NCBI GenBank assembly: GCA_019925795.1
Contig: CM034304.1
Span: forward strand, 17,252,228 to 17,316,227
Length of the DNA stretch: 64,000 nucleotides
DNA from: Dendrobium chrysotoxum
Taxonomy: Eukaryota; Streptophyta; Magnoliopsida; Asparagales; Orchidaceae
Direction of reading: 5' to 3'
Under the pieces are notes generated by a model. It was not told the DNA's origin and searched no databases. It saw only the letters and a program-made list of their open reading frames with translations. Made by a program: the position numbers and the translations under genes. Below are positions 37,270-48,841 of this stretch, in pieces; position 1 is the first letter of the stretch; each line of letters begins with the position of its first letter.

Positions 37270-38001
37270 CAGGGGCAGATCCAGCTTCTTTTTTTAGGGT
37301 GGGTAAAATTTTAGCTAATTATAGTATTAAACAACAACAACAACAACAATAATAATAAATATTAATAATATTAATAACAAATAGTAATAATAAAAAATAA
37401 TTTTTTTATATTTAACCAATATAATGCTATCAAATTTATAAGAGAAATTTTTTATCATTTATCTTCCAATATAATATTGATTTTTAGTAATATAAATTAG
37501 AGTATAATCATATAAGTTATGTTGAACCTAGACTCTAACTTAGAGAAAAATAATAATAAATTAGTTAAACTTTATCTAACTTGAGAAAAAAAAAAGGATA
37601 ATTAAATCATAAAGTATGCATGACAACTTGCATGTGAAAGCTTCAAAGAGCCAACCACATATCCAAGGAAGAAAAGAATAGGAAAAAAATCCAAAAAAGA
37701 AAAAATAAAGGCCATCATTTCCTAAAGTTGCTTGCCTGCTACATAGCCATCCCTAGAACTCTTGCATCTATGCAGTCAAATTCAAGGCAATACAACCCAA
37801 CTTATAAATCAGAAGTTACTTCTTTCTCCATTGGATATAGCCTATCTCCTACTTTATTCGAACTAGAAAGTAAACTCCTTATATTTTTTTAAGAGAAAGA
37901 TATCATTCAATGAGTATCTTCAACCATTTGGGCAAAATATTTTTTTATTTTTTATTTTTAGGATGGGCATTTGGGCTCTGCTCTTTAGGGATCCGCCCAT
38001 G
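37270..38001. mobile_element. decayed hAT-like element, 732 bp
   Basis: The left end CAGGGGCAGATCC and the inverse of the right end CATGGGCGGATCC agree at 11 of 13 positions. The flanks GCTAGGGC (37262-37269) and ACTAGGGC (38002-38009) form an 8-bp duplication with one change. The inside holds (AAC)n(AAT)n microsatellites at about 37330-37375 and no transposase. It ends about 350 bp before the LIG6 start codon. Confidence 0.7.
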
Positions 38002-38075
38002 ACTAGGGCTAAAAATAAGATGAGGAGGGGGGATTACCAAGTGACCAGTCCTAACAGAGAGTTTTAATTTTTAGA

Positions 38076-38091
38076 GGGGGCAGTTGCCCCC
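38076..38091. repeat. perfect palindrome GGGGGCAGTTGCCCCC-type
   Basis: A 7-bp arm GGGGGCA and its inverse are separated by GT, within 160 bp upstream of the LIG6 TATA box. Similar G/C palindromes occur at transposon edges, so it may be a leftover of one. Confidence 0.6.
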
Positions 38092-38228
38092 CTCGGCCAT
38101 ACAATTTTGCCTCTGTTTATTATTTCTTAAAATAATTTTTTGAAGTAAAAAAATTAATTTTATATAAAAAATTTATTTTAAAAATAGTAAAAAAAATGGT
38201 GCCAAATCAAACTTAAATATATCTGTTT

Positions 38229-38236
38229 TATAAATA
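38229..38236 (+). promoter_or_regulatory. TATA box of LIG6
   Basis: TATAAATA lies 118 bp before the chosen ATG. Transcription would be expected to begin about 30 bp downstream, near 38265, giving a 5' leader of about 90 bases with no other ATG before 38354. The upstream ATG at 38239 would lie before that start site. Confidence 0.6.
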
Positions 38237-38353
38237 GCATGGAGCCATTTCGGGCGCGGGCGCAAGATAATATTAGCCTGCGAGAGCGTACCGTTATTGG
38301 CGATCAAGTCTTCGCACCATTTGTATTGATTCTCAGATTTCGCTTCAGTTCTT

Positions 38354-41257
38354 ATGGATACTGAAACCCTAACACTAACGACTTCTTGCCTCTTCCTTTC
38401 CTCCTTCGGCACCTTCGCCGCTGATTCGCCTCAAGTGCTGCCGCCCAAATCTTTCGAATTACTTTCCCATTCCTCCTCTCTACCCAGTGTACCCTCGCTT
38501 GTACCAACTTCCAAGCTTATTCCCAACTCCCGCTTCATCGTCGATGCCTTTCGAACGGCCGGGGATTTTTCAATCTCCTACTTCCTTTCCCATTTCCACT
38601 CGGACCATTATACCGGCCTGAGCCCTAACTGGTACCGTGGCATCATTTTCTGCTCTGAGACCACCGCTTCCCTTCTCGTGGAAATACTCAAAGTTTCTCC
38701 TCTCTTTGTCTATGCCCTACCCCTTAACAAGACTGTCACGATAGATGGAAGTAATGTCACTTTGGTGGACGCAAATCACTGTCCTGGTGCAGTCCAATTC
38801 CTGTTTGAAGTTGGACTAGAGAGGTATATTCACACTGGTGACTGCAGATTCTGCGACTCGATGAAACTTGATCCATTTTTACAGAAATTTGTAGGCGCTG
38901 ACGCTGTTTTCTTGGATACTACTTACTGTAATCCTAAATTTGTGTTCCAGTCGCAAGAGGAATCAATTGAATATGTTGTAAAAACTATTCAGAGAACTAA
39001 GGAAGAAAATAAGGGATCAGCTAAATCCGTATTGTTTCTTATTGCTACATATATTGTTGGAAAAGAAAGGATTTTGCTTGAGATCGCTCAAAGATGCAAT
39101 TGCCTAATCCACGTGGATGGCAGGAAGATGAGGATTTTGTCAGTTTTAGGGTTTGGTGATATTGGCGTTTTTACTGAGGATGCTTCAGCCAGTGATGTTC
39201 ATGTGATTGGTTGGAATCTGTTAGGTGAGGTTTGGCCTTTTTTCCGACCGAATTTTGTGAAGATGAGAGAGATTATGGCGGAGAAAGGTTATTCAAAGGC
39301 TGTAGGTTTTGTTTCAACTGGATGGATGCATGAGGTCAAGAAAGATGGGTTTGCTGTGAGGGTTAAGGAATCTCTTGAGATTCATCTTGTTCCATACAGC
39401 GAGCATTCAAGCTATGATGAGCTTAGAGAGTATGTGAGGTTTTTGAGGCCAAAACGTGTTGTCCCGACAGTTGGTGTCGATCCAGAGAAGCTGGATGGTA
39501 AGCACGCAGCATCTCTGCAGAAGTATTTCAGGGGCTTGGTTGATGAAACCGCTAACAAGAATGATTTTTTAATGTCCTTCCATCAAAAGTCTGTGAAAGC
39601 TAATGAAAAGAGTGGAAACTTTCAACCTACTGGCATGAATGAACCTGCTGAACCTGTGGATTCAGAAATAATAGAAGATTTAGCTCTGATAATGACCCAG
39701 CCACGTGAACAAAAATGCTCTCTTGGAGAAGCAACCTCAATGAAGGAAGGGGGCATGGAAGCTGCAACGGAGGAGCTTCGTAACTGCTTGCCATCTTGGG
39801 TGAATGATGATCAGATTGTGAGCTTAATTAGATGTGCTGAAGGTGATGTAGTTAAAGCAGTTTCCGATTTTTTTGAACGTGAAACTGAGTACTATAATCA
39901 CTCAAGTGTTTCAATACAAATAAGACCAAATAATCAGCTTATTCCTTGTGATGTGAAAATTTGTGAAGTAGTTGATAACAATTCAAATCAAGATAACAAC
40001 ATGGCTATTAAGAAGCTTGATATGGGAAGTTCTAGTGCAACAAAGAGAAAGATTTCTAGCCCTATTAAGAGGGCCAAAAAGAAAGGGAAGATTTCTCCAA
40101 CTTTAGATTCAGTTGGACCAAAGCAATCTACAATAACAAAGTTCTTTGGTAAAGTTGCACCCATGTCGGCTGATGTTGATGGTCATGTAATGATTACTTC
40201 TAATGTGCCCCTCAACAAGGTCAAGCCGCTTATAGTTGGTACTGTTGAACCATACGAACAAGAGTTAGATCAGTTTCTTCAGGTGATAAACTATTGTATG
40301 GAGAGAAATGCTGCTGCTACTTTAATGGATAAAGCAAACGGAAACATTGATGTAGCAGTGGATATGTATTACAGTACTTCTGATCGTGCAATTTTTAATG
40401 CGGAGGTATACCAAACTGCCCCTGGGGATTGTCATGCCATAAACTGCACAGGGAAAATGAAGATTCTTTGTCCAGAAAAGTCAGATATTCTTAGCATGTC
40501 GGTAGGGGAAACTTCAAAAGATGATGCTAATGTGACAACTGTTTTGCTGGCAATTGAAAAGTATTCACCCATTGAACATGGTTTGTGCGTTTTTTTTTTA
40601 AATGAAATCAAATGCTTTTGCTCAACATCTTGATTATCATTAGCCTTATCCATGTGATCAGATATATGAATCCTATTTATTTGCATTGAGTGCTACAGGA
40701 GATAATTAACTTTATTTGGTGCAAGTTTTTTCCCCCCTTTTTGAGGAGGTGAGACTATTTGTGAGCAGCATGTTTCTCTTTTTCTTTCCTAATTCTTTCA
40801 CATTAGTTACCCTGTACATCTTTCTATTTTTATTTATTTTTTATTCATGAATCATGAAATGTGTTTAGAATATGCTGGCATTGCTTCTTTTTTCTTTGTT
40901 TTTATGAACTGTATAACACAAAAAACTCGATACATTCTTACAGCTTGCTGGAAGGCTGGAGAGCCTGCACCATATCTCCACCTGGCTCGCACTTTTGAAT
41001 TGGCAGAGCAAGAAAAAGGCAAGATAAAAACTTCTGCTATGTTTTGCAACATGTTCAGAAGGTCTGCTGAGAAAAGTTTCATTGTTTCATTTTATTTCCC
41101 GCCTGAGATTTCAGTGCTTTCATCAGTGTATGCATGCACAAGCTGCTGTTCTTATTATTTGTTTATGCTATACAGTTTGCTTGCTTTGTCACCTGGTGAT
41201 GTGCTGCCGGCAGTATATCTATGCACAAACAGGATTGCTGCTGATCATGAAAACATG
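38354..41257 (+). CDS. LIG6: DNA ligase 6, 5' part (exons 1-3): SNM1-type nuclease plus start of ligase region
   Basis: Plant LIG6 joins a metallo-beta-lactamase/beta-CASP nuclease to an ATP-dependent DNA ligase; it is linked to DNA break repair and seed longevity. Exon 1 is 38354-40580, exon 2 40944-41061 and exon 3 41176-41257; all introns start GT and end AG, and the joined frame is 809 codons. Nuclease residues are D64, HFHSDH (H80, H82, D84, H85), NHCPGA (H142), TGD (D163), FLDTTY (D188) and PYSEHSSYDE (H351). The linker carries a basic stretch KRKISSPIKRAKKKGK at 564-579 and QSTITKFF at 591-598, a full PCNA-binding pattern. Exons 2-3 encode the conserved ACWKAGEPAPYLHLARTF and LSPGDVLPAVYLCTN blocks that open the ligase region. 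The AMP-binding lysine and the rest of the ligase are not in view: exon 3 ends at GT (41258) and I find no next exon. The ATG is the first after the TATA box. Confidence 0.93.
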
Positions 41258-42779
41258 GTTTGCCTAGCTTCTCAAACTGAGGGTTTTTGTTTTTTACATT
41301 GTTTTGATGTAGAAGACATTCCTTTCATAAAACAATTGCGGAAAGAAAAATTAACGTCAGCTTTTTTGTGTAGCAGCATTTTTTTAGTATAACTGGAACA
41401 ACTTAGCAAGATTTATTTTATTTTTTTTAATAATTTTACCAAGTACAAAGGAAACGAATAGTTATTCCTTCTAGAAGAATGATGCAACACAATTCAAGGC
41501 TATAAAATATTCAACCTTCTAGAAGAACAATTCAATGTAGAAGTAAATTAGAATATATTGCAGAAGTAAAATGAAGTTTACTAATGATTAGATAAGAGCA
41601 CACTTCAATAAGTAAAATATTCAACTTAATTGATTTATAGTGTGAACCAACGAAGTAATGAAGTTGAGATGGACACTAGTGATAGTAGTTTTTAACCTAA
41701 ATAAGAATTATAATTGTATGTTTGTAAAGAGAAAAATAACAAATTAGACAAGAATATAATCGTATGGGAATAATTGCGTAGCTAGAGTGAGTGATAACTT
41801 AAACTCAACCTCCACGAACAATCATTTGTTGTGTTGATCTTCTACCTTCCTCGGAAGTCCTCCAATGGTTTTGCATTCTTGCACTCATGATGTACTTTGC
41901 TTGAGAGGGAGAAGAACAATATACAAGCACAAGAAATTTTGTTCTAAATGAAATAAGATTTCATTGAACATTCATCAAAGTTATATATAATTTCACAAGA
42001 CCACGATATATAGATGTGAAGAGTGAATCCAAGAGGCATTGAGAGGGGTGGTGGTTGGCCAAACATTAGTAGTGGATATTGAGCGGAGTCGATTTGTTGT
42101 GCTGTTTATAAGGTTTTAGGAAAGTTCCAAACATTTTTAAGCATTTCCAAGGGAAGGGTGATTTAGTTTCAATGATTGCATCATATATGACTGACTTAAC
42201 TTATGATATAGTCCAACAAATGATTAGATATATAGTACAACTCAAGGCGCAACATTGACCCAATAGACCAGCTCAAAATATGTGACATGATGGAAATCCT
42301 GTAGTACCCAAGGGTCAAAATACATGGACTAAAAAAAGAACATTAAATAGGACTTGTATACAAAGTAGTTTATACTCGATAGTGGTGATGATGACGTTTG
42401 AGGTGATGTTTTACATCAATGTTGGGTTTGAAAGATTCTAATTTGGAGAATGTAAATCTTGGTACTACTACAATAGATCTGGACTCAAATGTTTCAACTC
42501 CTATAGAGTGAACTATGCTCCAAAGGGGAATGTTGGTAACAATGAATGCGATATCATTATAATCCTCCATCTATTGTACAAATAGTTTATTCATCTAAAA
42601 TATGATCTGATTGATGAGATCTAAGAATGAGTTGTTAGTAGTGACAACTATGGTGTCAAAGTATGAGTATTAGCTTGTAAGTCAGTATTATTCATAGATG
42701 GGAACAAGTATATCTTGGGCATGCTTGTTTTAAAGAGTTAAATTCATCGTTGTAAACATTAGAGATATTCCAACATTCA
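41258..42779. other. putative start of LIG6 intron 3, then unassigned AT-rich sequence
   Basis: The sequence after the exon 3 donor has no recognisable ligase exon. From about 41430 it has words such as TTCTAGAAGAA repeated near 41470 and 41518 and looks like old LTR or intergenic DNA, but I could not define an element. Confidence 0.45.
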
Positions 42780-43010
42780 TTGGTACGAAATTGCACTTTA
42801 GTACAACTTTTCACCCACAGACAAACAGGCAGTCCGAGAGGACTATTCAGGTACTTAAGGATCTTCTGAGACTCTATGTTCTAAATTTTGGGTATCTAGA
42901 AGGATCACATTCTGCTGATAGAGTTTGCTTATAATAATAGTTATTAGTCTAACATAGGTATGGTCCCTTATGAAGCTCCAACTATAATAGAGTGATTATG
43001 GCTTTTAATT
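42780..43010 (+). pseudogene. Ty3/gypsy integrase fragment
   Basis: The plus strand reads FHPQTNRQSERTIQVLKDLL, the conserved end of the gypsy integrase core, followed after a shift by LIEFAYNNSYQSNIGMVPYE. The frame is broken by shifts and stops. No adjoining RT is seen, so it is an isolated fragment. Confidence 0.88.
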
Positions 43011-44202
43011 GTTGGTTGGAATCATATATTGATCAGTTGAATTTTGCATGACCTAAAGCCACCTTCCAAATCCCAAACTTGTTCATGTAGGGAACCTGAG
43101 GCATATATGATAGCTTGAGACGACAACCTAGAAGGTGTTTAGCAAACTTTAGCCTAAGTTAGTGGTATAGGACAATGACACTTGTAGGACTGCAAGTCTA
43201 CCCCCTAGTGTCTTTATTTTTCCCAATTCCAAGGATAACTTCATGGGATGTTATTCCTTTAAGTGTTCTTTTTTCTCCTGTAAAATTTAGCAAGTCACAT
43301 CCAAGTGCCCAAAATTTTTTTGGGATTTAGATTTATCATTTTTGCAAGCTGCCTATACAACACATTCACCGAGATCCCAATGCTAATGAGGATCCGCAGT
43401 AGCTCATAATGATTTATGGATCATCAAGTCAATGATGCATCATTAAACACATTCTAGGTGTAAGGAAGATAAATATTTGAAAAGGAAACCATGAGAGGAG
43501 CTGGATTCGTAGAACTTAACTCATTGTGCAACCTTCGTAGACTATTGTTTTGGGAGGCTTCGACACCTATGTATCCTATGAAGGTGCCAAGTCACTTAAT
43601 GATGTGTAATATGATATTTTCCATCATGTTTGTGTCTATCTCATTGCACTTCCCGCTGCTTTGGCCATCTTAGCTATGTGTAGACCGGAGAAGGGAGTGG
43701 TGGTCTTGCCATTAAGGTAATTTTCTTGAGAATTTTTCCAACAGGGCCTTAAATAGTCAACTGTCTTTAGTGTCTTGTTTGTTCTTCTTGTGGCTAAGAC
43801 TCCTTTTTTCAGTTATTGCAGTTGGCTAGATTGTTGTGGAGAGCCATCAATCATCTAAAATATTATTTTCCTTGGATGGCCGATAAAATCACCTCAATTC
43901 TCATAGTGAACGCCGAATGGCGGTATTTAGGTCCCTTGGAGTAAAAAAGATGTGATTCTTGTTTGAGTTGGAACCCATATTTTCAGTGGATAAAGGGTCA
44001 TTTGTCAACGCCCTTTGGGGGTGATTGAAGCTGGATACCAAATTATTATGATTAGACTTGCTGTGGAAATCATACCCCATAATGCTTGCATCGTGTCACA
44101 GGAGTACCATCCGTCATTGTCCACAATGTGGGATGCACATTCAAGCATTTATTCCAAAGGCACTGGATTCTTCTTGGCTAGAGAATTCTCGAAAAGAGAG
44201 TT
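43011..44202. other. unassigned retrotransposon-like debris
   Basis: No frame in this stretch has a domain I recognise. It lies between an integrase fragment on the plus strand and a gag fragment on the minus strand and is most likely decayed gypsy sequence. Confidence 0.35.
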
Positions 44203-44770
44203 TCAAAGACCTAAGGTAAAGGCTTTCTTTATTACCTCAAGGTTTGAGTTGGTGACCTCTAATGAGGCTTGGGTAAATCTATATGCATAGCATTGGAAGG
44301 ATTCTCGTTTCCCTTGCTTAACACGTAGCAAGGTGTTGGCAGATGTTAATGACCATTTAGAGGCAACAAATTCTTCTATGAACCTATTGAAGGAAGTTAT
44401 ACTGTCAGACTGTAGTCTCACGAACCACCTTTTTGCTTCATCTTGCAAGGTGGTGGTGAAGATTTGATAATGTAGTTTGCTAGGTACAAGAGCCAACGCC
44501 ATGGTGTTGTCAAACTCTCCAAATGCTTAATGGGTTACTCCTTTATAGAGATGAAGTGGAGGAGTTTTCAATTTGACGGACAGAGTTTTTGCCAAGATTT
44601 TTGTAGAGAATGAAGTGCAAGTCTCTCACTCTATGTTGATTTCTAGGTTTTCCAACATAGGCTATTTTCCTCGTAAGTTGGTTGCTAGGATGGATTTTGA
44701 AGCTTGCAAGCACAATCATCGATGTCACCAAGATCGTTGAGTATTGATCATTAGGTGTAGTGTAGAGCAA
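44203..44770 (-). pseudogene. Ty3/gypsy gag fragment
   Basis: The minus strand has an open 99-codon piece, 44203-44502. It contains LQDEAKRWFVRLQSDSITSF, then LLRVKQGKRESFQCYAYRFT. This is the retrotransposon gag core (A..W...L...SI.SF, then L.QGK.ESL..Y..RF). A further 75-codon frame at 44543-44770 upstream may be its N-terminal part. Pol is not next to it in the right order. Confidence 0.8.
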
Positions 44771-45789
44771 TGGTGGGTCAATGGTGTCCGAGGTGGCTAG
44801 AGTGTCAACATGCGCATTTTTTTCAAAATGTCACATTCAAGTGGGCTTCAACTTTGCTTGATAGTTCTTCAAACTGTGCTGGGTGTGCCTAGAGACGTAA
44901 CTAGGATAAGGCGCCTTCCTCTCCATTCTCAGGATGGTGATGGTGGTTGATAGTTCGTTGTGATCAAGGTGGTCATCCATTTGATCATTTTTTACTCACT
45001 CAAGGATCTCTATGAGAGCACAAAAAAGATGCTAAAGGGTAAAATTAGTTAACAAAGAATCTCCATTAGTTTGACAAAGAAAAGGATTATAAAGTGAGCT
45101 TTAGAGGAAAATTACTTGAGTTGATAGGAGTGGAATCTGGTGGCTAGAATTTCAACAAAACATAAAACAAAAAAGAGACCGAGAATTTAAAGTGGTTTGG
45201 CAGTCTCAACCATGTCTCCTTTTATCTCAATGATTGGTTCATTTGAATTGCATACAACTAATGAAGAAGAGAGGGAAGGATTTCCAATCTCCCGTACAGA
45301 GGGAAAAAGCTCCCTTGTGTAGGCAAACCAAAACATTTTCACTAATTACAGTTAATGGGCCACGTATTACCTAGGCCTAGCCTGCCTTATTCAGACATTG
45401 GATTATAACACGAGCTTTTGTCTTATCACATTATTTTATCTCTTGATGGGTGAGATATCATCATCATTGTAATGTCTTTAGAGATGTCATGGTTGGATTG
45501 TGATTGTGCTAGCTGGTAGGATGGAATAACTTGCCCAAAGTGGTTCCTAAGGCCCATGACAAGTTTGGCTTGTCAGGTTGAGGCTAGGATAAAAATCCTA
45601 GTAATTTACTTTGCATTGATCCCAAGTTCTGATGGTTATAATGATAGTTAGATGGTTCAGATAAAAGCACGGGAAACGAGGCTTCATAAGGAGGGTATGA
45701 AGTTAAGGACTCAGATTTGACTAAGGTTTTTACAATTATGCTAATTTCGCTTGACCTATTCAAATTCAATGATCTAAGACTCATGCTCT
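44771..45789. other. spacer, possibly an LTR-derived stretch
   Basis: Around 45180 the sequence reads GAATTTAAAGTGGTTTGGC, a phrase often found in plant LTRs near the transcription start. No gene or complete LTR could be defined. Confidence 0.3.
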
Positions 45790-46135
45790 GGAGTATTACA
45801 CTTATTATACTTAAAGTATTAGCAACTTTGGTGTTTTTACCAAATTTGTGTTTGTGGATGTTACTCTCGAAGAAACCAAACCTATTTAGCATGTCAGGAA
45901 CTAAATTTCCTTTGGGCATGCAAATATTTATGAGATTCTTGATTCGAATAGAGGGCATACTCATATAAAAGAAGTTAATGATGCCAATATTGCAGAGCTT
46001 AAACTACAATGTATGGTTAAATTTTTTGCAAGTGAATGCTATTATATGGACGTCATCCTTGATGAATGCTCAAATGTTGACTTGAGAGGTGTCATAGAGC
46101 ACCTCATTGAAATTAAGCAATTTCAACATTGACAG
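45790..46135 (+). pseudogene. unrecognised decayed coding-like fragment
   Basis: A plus-strand frame, broken by two stops, reads FGVFTKFVFVDVTLEE and, further on, VNDANIAELKLQCMVKFF, and stays open for 54 codons to about 46133. Composition looks protein-like, but I do not recognise a family. It could be part of a transposon gene. The 126-codon minus frame over the same bases shows no known domain. Confidence 0.3.
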
Positions 46136-46559
46136 ACGCATTGATTTTGGAATTTTTTTTTACGCTCCCTTTTTTTATCAAAATTTACTATTCTTGAAGC
46201 ACTACGTGATTGGAACAATGATGGTACTAGGTCCATGGATAAATCTTCAATAGAAAGTGGTCAATTCATAAAAAACTACACATTGTATATTGTGGTTGGC
46301 ACAAGCCTATCTTTAAAAGCTTTTACTTTTTTCAGGGTTGGCAGCGATATATTTCTTTGAAACAACAAAGCCAAGAAAAATTTTAAAAGAAATCATGACT
46401 GAGCACTTCTTTTAATGAATGTATAGATTTTCTCAGTGAAGTGTCTTGACAAATTCTCGTTAAGTAATTTTGATGGTTATTCCAATTATGTCTTCAACTA
46501 ATGTGGCTAAATATGAAGATGACATTGAAGTTGAACACAAAGAATTTCCAAATGAATTG

Positions 46560-48050
46560 GTGTAATATGAATATCGTTTGTTAGAAAGGCATTTCCAACC
46601 ACTCTAAAGGTTATGCTTCATAATCACTCCGATAAAGGTGCTGGTAGCATTGGATTAGTTAAAAGGCACTACCAACCACTCTTAAAGGCTATCCCTTATT
46701 TTATAGTTCGTGTTCCATTGGTCTTTTTCTCTAATGCGAATTTGATGATATTCACTTTTAAAATTGATGTTAAGAAGATGATTGTTTTTGTCATCATTAT
46801 GAGCTTGCTGCCACATTTAGGTATCGTGAACCTATCCCGGCCTCCCCTGGCTCTTCAACCGTCCGGGCTCCCTTTCCTCCCTATGCTCCCCCGGCGCAGG
46901 CCTACCACGCTTCGCGCCTGCGGCGTTTTCGCCAGACGGTCTTTGCCAGTAGTGCCATCCTCCCCGCAGGCTGTCTGTATGGGTGGGTTGTCCCTTGCTG
47001 CTACGTTCTGTTAGGCGCTATGGATTACAGGAAATTCAGTGGTTTACTTGGACAGCAGGCGGGTTACACGTTCCACTGTGCCGAGATGTGAGGTGCAGGT
47101 GGTGATGATCACCCCGAGGTATGCGCTAGCGCCCTTGACGGGCACTCCAGGACCCGCCAACGCTCGTGACCCGCATCTTATTGATGCCTTGACTATCTAC
47201 GCACATACATCAAGTGCCATCTGTTTTAGGGTAAGAAGTATCTGTACAACTCAAGGAGATGAGCTCTCTTGTATGAAGCCTTTAGTTAATATGTCTTTGA
47301 CTTGTTGCTTGAGTTTAGCATGTTCTCCTGAACTATAATCCTATAATGAGGTGGATTGAGGAGTGTGGGTACGTTTGATAGTTCCTTTGGGCGGATATCT
47401 TGGAACTCAGTCGTAATGTTACTAATCGAAGGGGAAAGAGACTTTACCTTGACTTAAGGTTGTTAATATAGCTAAAGCTTAAATAATGCTACCACTTATC
47501 TCATGCTCAAAGTCACATCGGCTAATGACAAGGCGGGAATTCTTTTTCTCTATAGGAGCAGCGGCATTCCTTGGCTGCTAAGGTCTAACTTCTTTGAGCT
47601 CAGCAAAATTTAAGACAGTCTTTTTACGCTCAAACTTAACGACATGCATTAGAATGTAAACTGGGTGACAACCAAATCATCAAGCTGGGTCTTCCTAATT
47701 GTACACAATTTTCATTGGCATAACATCACACCAAATCTTGATAGAATGGAAAATCTTGCTAGAATGGTTGACTAACTAAACGGGACCAAGATAACATTGA
47801 GTGATCAAAATAGAGATTTTGTCAACCCAAGCCACTTTAGAAGGTGGAGTGGCTCTGAAGTGAGCTTTATCCTATGGCTAACACATATTTAGTAATGACA
47901 TTCATGCAAATATCATTGTTGATGATAAGCTTTCATGATTTATTACTACTCTTAAAATAGATATAGAATCTGGCATTATGTTTCAAATTCATATAGCTAA
48001 TACACATCTTATTATTGTAAGGTGCTACTCATCTAGTGCTTCATTGGTAT
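46560..48050 (-). pseudogene. Ty3/gypsy protease-RT remnant split by a GC-rich insert
   Basis: On the minus strand from right to left: a decayed protease end near 47690-47740, EHAKLKQQVKDILTKGFIQE at about 47260-47320, CMCVDSQGINKM at about 47180-47215, a GC-rich foreign segment, then RFTIPK near 46828, KSEYHQIRIREKD near 46730 and EWLVVPF near 46680. The wording fits chromovirus-like gypsy RT. The two halves would be nearly contiguous without the insert. Stops are present in every part. Confidence 0.83.
46838..47178. other. GC-rich island inserted in a gypsy RT
   Basis: About 340 bp rich in C and G lies between two neighbouring RT motifs of the surrounding gypsy remnant, in sharp contrast to the AT-rich flanks. 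I see no terminal inverted repeats or clear duplication. Open frames run through it on the plus strand, but none has a domain I recognise. An organellar or captured gene origin is possible but unproven. Confidence 0.65.
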
Positions 48051-48841
48051 TACTAGTTTCATCACATGGGTCTACCTCCACTTGACTAACCCCCAAATCT
48101 ACTAGATAATTCGTATCTTCTGAGTTTGAGGAGACTCTTGTTAGTTTTTCCACAAGTAAAACAATTAAGGCGATTGGTATTGATATGAGATGTTCTAGCC
48201 ACAATGTTTTCTTTTGGATAAATGTATTGTGAGACCTCTTGGATTAGAATACTGTTCAAACCAGTCTGACCCGACTAGAAATCAGGTAATCGGTTAAATT
48301 TTTTGTATTTGAACTCTCTTACATGTGTCTAAGAACGATCTGTGTGCATGAAAAAGGTCTACATGTGTCCTGAAGAGGGTTTCAAGGATCTAAATGCATG
48401 TTTGTGAAATCTGAAATTTTTCTCTGGGGAGCCCCGACGCTAGGTTTTGCAGCTCTCTAGCTTCTATGCTCTCGGAAAAATTGGAAATTAATTCAACGCT
48501 ATGAATTCTGAATTTTTATATTAAAAATATCCTACTCCATTATTCTACCCAATCTGTTCAGTTTGAACAACTGCCTAGACAGAGAGAGGATTTTCTAGTG
48601 AGAGAAACTCCATTTTGTGCTGCTTTGTGTCATTTTTACCTGTTGGCTTAGTAGGAAAAGTTGTTCGGGTCGCGGCCAGTTACATTTTGCCTATCTCAGT
48701 TTTCAATAATTCAGAGTTTTTGAGATTTCTTTTATCGAATTTATAATTTGATTTTACAAAAATACAGTTTTATCGAATTATAGTAACTTTCATTCATGTA
48801 ACTTTTGATTTGTTGTTAGTACGACTATTCTTGTCATTTTG

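Noticed and set aside
38173..38412. Minus-strand 79-codon frame over the LIG6 start
   Set aside because: It is antisense to LIG6 exon 1 and its promoter and has no recognisable domain.
46613..47338. Plus-strand frames of 133 and 99 codons as host genes
   Set aside because: They run partly through antisense gypsy RT and partly through the GC-rich island; neither has a domain or gene-like boundaries.
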